A DNA stretch of 5,529 bases from Halanaerobiales bacterium (GTDB lineage: Bacteria > Bacillota > Halanaerobiia > Halanaerobiales > JADQBU01): positions 1 to 5,529 of the forward strand of contig JADQBU010000278.1 in assembly GCA_016278435.1 (NCBI GenBank). Reading direction: 5' to 3'. The position numbers were made by a program, and so were the translations under genes. Position 1 is the stretch's first letter. Each line of letters starts with the position of its first letter. The notes under the pieces are model-generated. The model was not told where the DNA came from, did no database searches, and worked only from the letters and a program-made list of their open reading frames with translations. Positions 1 through 5,529 of the stretch are shown here, piece by piece.

Positions 1-249
1 AGCAATAAATTTTTCTGCCCCATACCTCTTTCCAATATGGCTTTTAATACTTAATAACTGTTCCTGTATTGTAAGAGGAAATTCAGCATGAACAAAGGCT
101 GCTCCCTCTTCTCCACAGTAAGCACAGCCACTGGTGCCCAGAAAACCATCCCGGTTGGGACAGGTTAAAGGCAGATTTACAGGCAATTTATAGGTTTTTA
201 CACCATATTTCTTTTTTAGATATCTGGAATAACGATAGTATCTTTCCAT
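1..249 (-). CDS. Radical SAM protein, YhcC/TIGR01212-like (partial, N-terminal 83 residues)
   Basis: This is the beginning of a radical SAM enzyme; the reading frame runs off the left edge, leaving 83 residues of a protein whose family is usually about 300 residues long. The visible part starts MERYYRYSRYLKKKYG and then shows a three-cysteine motif, CPNRDG followed by GCAYC, with C30, C42 and C45 spaced C-X11-C-X2-C. That spacing and the CPNRDG wording are typical of the YhcC family (TIGR01212) rather than the classic C-X3-C-X2-C. The cysteines should bind the [4Fe-4S] cluster that cleaves S-adenosylmethionine; the family's substrate is not established. The ATG at 249-247 is supported by an AAGGGG Shine-Dalgarno ten bases upstream. 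It lies 15 bases after the stop of the large activase gene with no terminator between, so the two are probably one operon. The family call is firm; the function is unknown. Confidence 0.88.
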   Translation of the reverse strand, partial: MERYYRYSRYLKKKYGVKTYKLPVNLPLTCPNRDGFLGTSGCAYCGEEGAAFVHAEFPLTIQEQLLSIKSHIGKRYGAEKFIA

Positions 250-265
250 TTTAAACTGACCCCTT
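250..265 (-). promoter_or_regulatory. Ribosome binding site of the radical SAM gene, overlapping the upstream stop
   Basis: On the minus strand AAGGGG occupies 265-260, ten bases before the ATG at 249. Its first base is also the last base of the TAA stop codon (267-265) of the activase gene. This placement fixes the start of the radical SAM gene and makes translational coupling plausible. Coupling is inferred from spacing only. Confidence 0.7.
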
Positions 266-3200
266 TAAATACTTGTTTTCTGGCTAAAATTATTTTCAGT
301 TAAGTTGTTTTTATAATTATTTATTCTCTCCACCTGAAGACAGAATGCCTCCAGCCTGGCTTCAATAACCTGTGGAAATACATTACCATCTGTTTCAATA
401 GCCAGAAAGGGTAGGGAGGAAAATTCCCCTAATACAGCTTTAACCTGAGTATTATTTTCCTGACTATTTATTTTACTTTTTTCTTCTTCCAGGGTTTTAC
501 TCAGTATTGACTCAGCAATCCTGTTGGGCATACAGCCAAATGGTCCCAGTGCTATTATTCCATCTACTTCATTAATGATTTCTGTTATCGCCCCCCCGAT
601 GGTCAGGATTGCTTCTCCGGTTAATTCCCGGTTAAGTACATTCTTTGTACTATCGATTATTGCCCCAACATCTGTCAAGTTATATTCACAGAGTCCGGTC
701 TGGGCCATGATTTTCTTGACATCCTTTTCAATCTTATTTTTAATCTTACCTTCTATTTTATTGGTAAGTTTTCTTTTAAATGAAGGTTCAGGAACTGATA
801 GGTTATTCTGTACCAGATAATCTGTATAATAAACCCACTCATTGGCAGGAGCCAGTTTCGTGACTATTCCTTTTCTGGCCAGTTTTTCAACAAGATACTG
901 TCGTGAAAACTGATCATTACGGACATAAATCTCTCCGGTCAGGGCAATCTTTTTAGCATTTGAATAGGATTCTCTAATTGGTATCTTATCAAGTTTAGTT
1001 CCTTCTTTTCTCAGTAGATTTTTCACCTTAAGCCAGGAGGAAGAAGCCAGTGCTTGAAATATCCTTTTCCGGCTCTTTTCAAATTTTTTAACTGCTTCTT
1101 CCCGGTCAACTGCCAGAGCGATTAAGGAATTATAGAGCTGTGTCAATACGTCACCAATTATAACCGACTGCCAGGCCCTGATTGTAAAGTTTCGACCAAG
1201 TCCGGCATAACTATTGGAAGCAGTAAGTGATAAAACAGCTATATCGGTAAATTTATTTTCCTCAATTATTTTTTTCATGAAGACATTATACTGACCAAAT
1301 CGGCAGGGACCTGAGGCTTCAGGCATAAAATAAACAAGTAATTCTTCATTATCTTCTCTTCTTTCAAGATAATTAAGGAGTGTTCCCAGTGTTAACTGTA
1401 AAGGTAAACATTCCTTACCTGAAGCATATTTACGACCGGTTTTTAGTTCATTTTCACCTGGTGGTTCACAGGCAACTGCTTTTACACCACTGTAGTTAAG
1501 AGCAGCTACAAAAGCACTTGTAATTAACCCTCCCATTGAAGGAATCAATAACTTAATATTATCATCAGTAAGGGAATATTTCTTCCCGGCAGAAGATAAT
1601 ACCTGGAGGTTTTCATCTTCACCGATAATTCTGGCCGGTGTGAAGTTTTCTTCTTGCTGATAACTGTATCCTTTTTTCTGTAGTTCCAGGTAACTATCTA
1701 CAACATCCAGAAAGGCTTCAATCCTGGTGTCAAGTCCGGCATCGGCTGTATGGCTGTCAAGTTCCAGGGTCAGGGATGGTTTGCGGCCACTTTCCCGCCG
1801 GAAGTAGTTTACCAGAAATGAATCAGGACCACAGCTGAAATTTGTGATATAGGCACCAAAAAGCTGGGGGTGTTTACTGACAAATCCGGCCCCTTTCATG
1901 ATAAGCTGACCCATAGACCAGTACATCTTCTCAGGAGCATCAATTTTATCCAGGGGTAGCATATCATAGGGGATAACCTTTTCACCCCGGGAGGCAAACT
2001 TGTGGGGAATACCCATATTGGCAACTGAAGCCAGGGCATTATAGGGTCTTCCAAATATAACAACTGCCCTTTCTTCTGGTTTTTTTTCCAGTTCAGTTAA
2101 TGCTTTTTGACCCAGGTTACGGAGTTTTTTAGCAAATTGTTCCTGTTTTTCGACTGCCTTTTTATAAGCAGTACTGGCTTCCCTGGCTGTACAACCAAGC
2201 TCTTGCCCGATTTCAAGAAATGTATCTTTCTGTATTCCGTAACCTTTTCTAAAATCGAGAACAGGTGATATTATCCACTCCGGCCTCAACTGCGGCCAGA
2301 CTGCCTTTAGATAATATGGCTCACCCTGGGCCAGGGGACAGAGCACACTGTTTTCAGCTCCATTTTCAATATATATTCCCTTAATATGTGGTAAAAATAT
2401 ATAATCAAGTTCTTGCTCCAGTAAGTCAGCTATATAACCATGACTGACTTCAACTGGATAACAGAAAGCAGCGGATTGTTTCTGAATTCCCTCTTCTCTC
2501 ACTCTGTCAGGTAATATAACCTCATATCCAAGTTCAGAAAAGAAATTAGAAAAAAGCGGTAAAAAAGTATTTACTGTAAGTGACCGGTTTATACCAACTT
2601 TTCCCTTTGGTTTTACTTTTTTATCAACTTTCCCAAAAAAATCATCAAAAATGAGTTTCTCCCGACTTCTTACCAGATCAAGTTCTTTTATATCATATTC
2701 TATATTTTTATTTGTATTATAATAACGGTTACAGATTCCCCCAAAGGGATACTTATCTCCAGCAATCTCCAGTACATTTATTTTACACTTGCGGTCACAT
2801 TTTTCCTTACCCCCGGCACAGGTAAAAGGTTTTAAATATTTAACTTCTCTACTGGCGAGTTCTTTTAAATCAAAAATATTTTCCTCAACAAGTCCCAGTT
2901 CCAGGTGCTCTTTAACCACGAGAGCAACACCGAAAGCACCCATTAAACCAGGTTCAGGAGGTACAATAATTTCCTTACCGGTGAGGGCAGCCATCGCCAC
3001 CGGAACTGCCCGGTTATAACAGACTCCGCCCTGCATAAAAACTTTTTCACCGACTTCCCTGTTACCCTTGACCCGGTTGGAATAATTCATACAGATAGAG
3101 TAAACCAGTCCGGCACAGATTTCATTAATCCCGATTCCTTCCTGAATAGCATTTTTGATATCACTGCTGATAAAAGCCGCACACTGGTCGCTAAAATTGG

Positions 3201-4569
3201 GAGGATTATTACCCTGAAGGGCAATTTCTGCAATATCCTCCATTTTTATATTAAGTGATTCCTTGGCCGATTCCTCAAGAAAAGAGCCGGTTCCGGCTGA
3301 ACAGGCTTCATTCATCGCATAATCCGTCGGCACCTTGTTAACAATATATGTATATTTAGCATCCTGACCACCTATCTCAAATATCGTATCAACCTCAGGG
3401 TCGAAATAAACTGCTCCAGTGGCATGAGCAATTATCTCATTAATTACGGAATCTGTCAGAGCATGGAATCCTGCAATCTGTCTGCCGGAGCCTGTTACAC
3501 CCAGGCCAATTATTTTTATCTCCGTACCTTCCAGTTGAGCAAGCAGATTTCGGTAACATTTCCGGGATGCACCTACTGGATCCCCCTCGGTTCGGAGGTA
3601 GACTGAAGCCAGCAGGGAACTATCTTTTTCCCTTATAATTACAGCTTTGGTTGTAGTGGAACCAACATCAAGTCCCAGTAAACATCTATCTCCCTTAACT
3701 GCTCTATCCTTTTCCAGGGAATGAAATTTTACTTGATCCCTGTATTCATTTAAAGCAGGTAAAAAATCAAAAGAACTCTTCTCTGCATAGAAAAGACTAT
3801 CAATATCAATATTTTTTCCCTCTTTTATACCCCAGAGGGCAGTTCCCAGTGCTTCAAAATAACAGGCTTCATCGGGAACAATGACCCGGGAAAGTCTATT
3901 TTTTAAATAATTAACCATTATCCTGTTATTGCTTGTACCACCTACCAGCATTATTTTATCTGCTTCCGATTTGGTCAGTAATTCCATAATTTTATTGACC
4001 ATCATTTCACAGAGACCGGCTACTATTCTCCCTTTATCTTCACCCTTGTTCAGAGCATGTGTACAGTCACTTTTACAGAAGACCGAACAGCGGCCTGAAA
4101 CCCGGTAAGGATTTTCCTCACTGGCAATATCAGCTGCTTGTTTAAGACCAAGCCCCATTCTATCGATCTGTTGGAAGAAAAATTCACCTGTTCCTGATGC
4201 ACATTTATTTCCAGTGTAGACATTGTTAATTCGCCCTTCATCATCAAGTTTATAGACCATAAATGTCTCACCACCTGCACTGACGATGGCATCAACTTTA
4301 CCGTACTTCTTCTTTATATGATTATAGGCGGTCTCAGTTGCTTCCGGCTCCGATATTGTCGGTAAATTTACCAGGGATTTAAATTTTCTCCCGGTTACAG
4401 CTAATTTTGTATTTATATTTAAGTTGTATTTCTCTATCAAATTTTCTAGTATCCGTTTAACATCTCCTTCATGTGATCGGGAATAAACATCATATTTAAA
4501 CTTATCCTGTTGGTCTAACTTAACGATCGAAATATTCGATGCCCCCATACATATGCCAGCAACTTGCAT
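265..4569 (-). CDS. Fused 2-hydroxyacyl-CoA dehydratase-type activase and double-cubane-like reductase (CoA-substrate-specific enzyme activase family)
   Basis: This 1434-residue cytoplasmic protein joins an ATP-dependent electron activator to its probable electron acceptor. Residues about 4-249 and 297-553 are two BcrA/BadF/HgdC ATPase domains. The second has full ASKHA phosphate motifs (GLDVGSTTTKAVI at 299-311, GGQDAKYTY at 400-408); the first is degenerate there (GICMGAS at 5-11, GGET at 99-102). Both keep the cluster cysteines: C123 and C161, C423 and C463. A linker carries C584, C591, C595 and C613. Residues about 655-930 look like DUF2229/HgdB, with C703 (CYP), C744 and C913; about 1005-1410 is a second such half, with C1054, C1089 and C1346 and the GEIYVRND motif at 1212-1219. 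No signal peptide or membrane segment is seen. By analogy with HgdC and DCCP, ATP hydrolysis should drive a low-potential electron to the second half; the substrate is unknown. The ATG at 4569 has a good ribosome binding site and a promoter. The fused layout is known in anaerobes; the specific role is inference. Confidence 0.93.
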   Translation of the reverse strand: MQVAGICMGASNISIVKLDQQDKFKYDVYSRSHEGDVKRILENLIEKYNLNINTKLAVTGRKFKSLVNLPTISEPEATETAYNHIKKKYGKVDAIVSAGGETFMVYKLDDEGRINNVYTGNKCASGTGEFFFQQIDRMGLGLKQAADIASEENPYRVSGRCSVFCKSDCTHALNKGEDKGRIVAGLCEMMVNKIMELLTKSEADKIMLVGGTSNNRIMVNYLKNRLSRVIVPDEACYFEALGTALWGIKEGKNIDIDSLFYAEKSSFDFLPALNEYRDQVKFHSLEKDRAVKGDRCLLGLDVGSTTTKAVIIREKDSSLLASVYLRTEGDPVGASRKCYRNLLAQLEGTEIKIIGLGVTGSGRQIAGFHALTDSVINEIIAHATGAVYFDPEVDTIFEIGGQDAKYTYIVNKVPTDYAMNEACSAGTGSFLEESAKESLNIKMEDIAEIALQGNNPPNFSDQCAAFISSDIKNAIQEGIGINEICAGLVYSICMNYSNRVKGNREVGEKVFMQGGVCYNRAVPVAMAALTGKEIIVPPEPGLMGAFGVALVVKEHLELGLVEENIFDLKELASREVKYLKPFTCAGGKEKCDRKCKINVLEIAGDKYPFGGICNRYYNTNKNIEYDIKELDLVRSREKLIFDDFFGKVDKKVKPKGKVGINRSLTVNTFLPLFSNFFSELGYEVILPDRVREEGIQKQSAAFCYPVEVSHGYIADLLEQELDYIFLPHIKGIYIENGAENSVLCPLAQGEPYYLKAVWPQLRPEWIISPVLDFRKGYGIQKDTFLEIGQELGCTAREASTAYKKAVEKQEQFAKKLRNLGQKALTELEKKPEERAVVIFGRPYNALASVANMGIPHKFASRGEKVIPYDMLPLDKIDAPEKMYWSMGQLIMKGAGFVSKHPQLFGAYITNFSCGPDSFLVNYFRRESGRKPSLTLELDSHTADAGLDTRIEAFLDVVDSYLELQKKGYSYQQEENFTPARIIGEDENLQVLSSAGKKYSLTDDNIKLLIPSMGGLITSAFVAALNYSGVKAVACEPPGENELKTGRKYASGKECLPLQLTLGTLLNYLERREDNEELLVYFMPEASGPCRFGQYNVFMKKIIEENKFTDIAVLSLTASNSYAGLGRNFTIRAWQSVIIGDVLTQLYNSLIALAVDREEAVKKFEKSRKRIFQALASSSWLKVKNLLRKEGTKLDKIPIRESYSNAKKIALTGEIYVRNDQFSRQYLVEKLARKGIVTKLAPANEWVYYTDYLVQNNLSVPEPSFKRKLTNKIEGKIKNKIEKDVKKIMAQTGLCEYNLTDVGAIIDSTKNVLNRELTGEAILTIGGAITEIINEVDGIIALGPFGCMPNRIAESILSKTLEEEKSKINSQENNTQVKAVLGEFSSLPFLAIETDGNVFPQVIEARLEAFCLQVERINNYKNNLTENNFSQKTSI

Positions 4570-4584
4570 ATTCTAATCCCCCTT
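4570..4584 (-). promoter_or_regulatory. Ribosome binding site deciding the start of the activase fusion
   Basis: On the minus strand AAGGGGG lies at 4584-4578, eight bases before the ATG at 4569. This favours that ATG over the next in-frame methionine (M8, 4548-4546), which has no such site and would remove the first strand of the N-terminal ATPase fold. The wording TTAAAGGGG resembles the site before the radical SAM gene (TTTAAAGGGG). Confidence 0.8.
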
Positions 4585-4603
4585 TAACTATCTTTCCACT
4601 TCT

Positions 4604-4632
4604 ATTATATATTATTTATAGATTTTTTTAAA
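4604..4632 (-). promoter_or_regulatory. Sigma-A-type promoter for the activase/radical SAM operon
   Basis: On the minus strand a perfect -10 box TATAAT (4609-4604) is preceded, after exactly 17 bases, by TTTAAA (4632-4627), which matches four of six positions of TTGACA. The expected start of transcription is near 4597, giving a leader of about 28 bases that ends in the ribosome binding site. The leader is too short for a riboswitch or attenuator. The surrounding DNA is very A/T-rich, so the -35 assignment is less certain than the -10. No clear operator palindrome overlaps the boxes. Confidence 0.65.
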
Positions 4633-4650
4633 TTTTCCTCTATTTTTCCA

Positions 4651-4697
4651 TAATAATAAAAGTTTGATGTGCCTTGATTTAATGACACATCAAACTT
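4651..4697 (-). terminator. Probable intrinsic terminator of the helicase gene
   Basis: Five bases after the helicase stop codon a perfect 12-bp inverted repeat forms a hairpin: AAGTTTGATGTG (4697-4686 on the minus strand) pairs with CACATCAAACTT (4671-4660) around a 14-base loop. It is followed by the T-rich run TTATTATTA. The stem has only four G/C pairs and the tail is interrupted by A residues, so termination may be partial. The other strand has no T-run after the stem, so it appears one-directional. The hairpin separates the helicase from the downstream operon, which has its own promoter just after it. Confidence 0.65.
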
Positions 4698-4701
4698 ATA
4701 A

Positions 4702-5529
4702 TTAGTCGACTATAAGTTCCTCTTCAACAAGTTTATTGAATTTTTCTTCTAACTCATTATCATCTTCAGCTTCTCCAACAATTTTTATTATATTGCTCTG
4801 AATTGATTTACCCTTTTCAAAATCTATTAGTACATTCTTCATATCACCTATTACCTGTTTAAAGAGATTTATCTTTCTAAAAAGAATATTTAATATCTTT
4901 TCTTCTACCGTATTTCTGGTGGCCAGATTATATATATAAACATCCTGGCTTTGACCTAAACGGTGGACCCTACCTATTCTCTGTTCAATCTTCATGGGAT
5001 TCCAGGGTAAGTCATAATTTATTATAATATTGCAGAATTGTAAGTTTAAACCCTGGCTTCCGGCCTCTGTACTGATCAAAATATCTTTCTTATTCTGGAA
5101 TATTTTTTTAATCCATTCTTTGCCATTTGAACTCAAACCACCATTGAAAAGTATAGTACTATAACCAGCATTCTCCAGGAAATAAGCTATATATTTCTGG
5201 GTTGCCCGGTATTCGGTAAAAATAATAACCTGGCCTTCTACCTGGTCCAGTATATTAATAACTTCCTTTAATTTACTGCTGACAGTAAGCTGCTGGGTTA
5301 GCTGAAGAATTTTTTCTAAATCCTGACTCCTGTCTTTTTTCTTTTCCAGTGTACACCGTAGAGCATAAGCACTACTGCAGATCTCCCGTTGATATGTCAA
5401 CAGGTTCAGGATACTCTTATTATTATTGCGGCAGCTCCAGTACTCATTTTTAACATAATGACTAACACGGTCATATAATTCTCTTTCCGGTGGACTTAAA
5501 TCAACATAGATTGGGTTTATGACTCTTTT
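4702..5529 (-). CDS. SNF2-family helicase, C-terminal part (partial, 5' end outside window)
   Basis: The frame is open from the right edge of the window to the TAA at 4704-4702, giving 275 visible residues of a longer protein. The first residues (VDLSPPERELYDRV) look like the linker after the first RecA-like lobe of SNF2 helicases. The second lobe follows: motif IV region IIFTEYRATQKY at about 102-113, motif V TEAGSQGLNLQ at 154-164, DLPWNP at 173-178, and motif VI QRIGRVHRLGQ at 183-193 with the arginine-finger residues. The tail, NTVEEKILNIL onward, ends in an acidic helical stretch. Walker A, DExx and motif III must lie beyond the window. SNF2 proteins are ATP-driven translocases on double-stranded DNA that remodel protein-DNA or RNA polymerase complexes. 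The wording recalls RapA/YqhH-type bacterial SNF2 proteins, but a defence-system helicase cannot be excluded without the rest of the gene. A hairpin follows the stop, so it is probably not cotranscribed with the activase gene. Confidence 0.9.
   Translation of the reverse strand, partial: KRVINPIYVDLSPPERELYDRVSHYVKNEYWSCRNNNKSILNLLTYQREICSSAYALRCTLEKKKDRSQDLEKILQLTQQLTVSSKLKEVINILDQVEGQVIIFTEYRATQKYIAYFLENAGYSTILFNGGLSSNGKEWIKKIFQNKKDILISTEAGSQGLNLQFCNIIINYDLPWNPMKIEQRIGRVHRLGQSQDVYIYNLATRNTVEEKILNILFRKINLFKQVIGDMKNVLIDFEKGKSIQSNIIKIVGEAEDDNELEEKFNKLVEEELIVD

Noticed and set aside
524..820. Open frame of 98 codons on the plus strand
   Set aside because: It lies antisense within the activase coding region, has low-complexity Ser/Ile/Pro content, matches no family I know and has no convincing ribosome binding site. 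The same applies to the plus-strand frames at 2789-3019 and 3424-3606.
4060..4092. C-X3-C-X3-C in the first activase domain as a radical SAM motif
   Set aside because: The spacing differs from the C-X3-C-X2-C of radical SAM enzymes, and the segment lies inside a recognisable BcrA/BadF-type ATPase domain, where C161 aligns with the bridging-cluster cysteine.
4050..4295. Open frame of 81 codons on the minus strand in another frame
   Set aside because: It overlaps the conserved N-terminal activase domain, whose cysteine and GTG motifs are read in the main frame; the alternative product has no recognisable motif.
4660..4697. The 12-bp inverted repeat as an operator or as an end of a mobile element
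   Set aside because: It sits directly after a stop codon with a T-rich tail on the transcribed side, no second copy is seen in the window, and no transposase or target duplication accompanies it. A terminator explains it better.
4702..5400. Helicase fragment starting at the TTG at 5400-5398 as a complete 232-residue gene
   Set aside because: The same frame stays open to the window edge and encodes typical SNF2 linker sequence (VDLSPPERELYDRV), so the TTG is an internal leucine codon.
1..5529. CRISPR array, tRNA or rRNA gene, insertion sequence or tandem repeats
   Set aside because: Coding sequence fills nearly all of the window; the only gaps are 15 and 132 bases, and no spaced direct repeats or cloverleaf-like sequence was seen by eye.

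Overview
The window reads entirely on the minus strand and suggests a low-to-moderate G+C (about 40% by eye) anaerobic Firmicute, of clostridial or Halanaerobiales type. The reasons are A/T-rich codon choice, strong purine-rich ribosome binding sites, a sigma-A-like promoter, and a very large oxygen-sensitive-looking iron-sulfur protein of a family known mainly from strict anaerobes. The species cannot be named from this sequence alone.

In transcription order (right to left) there are three genes. (1) Positions 5529 to 4702 hold the C-terminal part of an SNF2-type helicase; its beginning lies outside the window. (2) A 132-base gap carries a 12-bp-stem hairpin that probably terminates the helicase transcript, followed by a convincing promoter (TTTAAA, 17 bases, TATAAT) and a strong Shine-Dalgarno site. 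(3) Positions 4569 to 265 hold one 1434-residue protein that fuses two BcrA/BadF/HgdC-type ATPase activase domains to two HgdB/DCCP-like iron-sulfur reductase halves. (4) After only 15 bases comes the start of a radical SAM protein of the YhcC (TIGR01212) type, cut off by the left edge of the window; it is probably cotranscribed with the activase fusion.

The centre of interest is the 1434-residue protein. Families of this kind use ATP hydrolysis in an activator carrying a [4Fe-4S] cluster to push an electron to very low potential onto a partner iron-sulfur protein. Here both partners are on one chain. The four cysteines that two HgdC subunits would give to their shared cluster are present as C123, C161, C423 and C463. 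Two cysteine triads (C703/C744/C913 and C1054/C1089/C1346) match the number needed for a double-cubane [8Fe-9S] site or for two separate [4Fe-4S] clusters. A further four-cysteine segment (C584 to C613) joins the two halves. The substrate is unknown. The 2-hydroxyacyl-CoA dehydratase subunits expected in a fermentation operon are not seen in this window, so a stand-alone ATP-driven reductase is the best reading.
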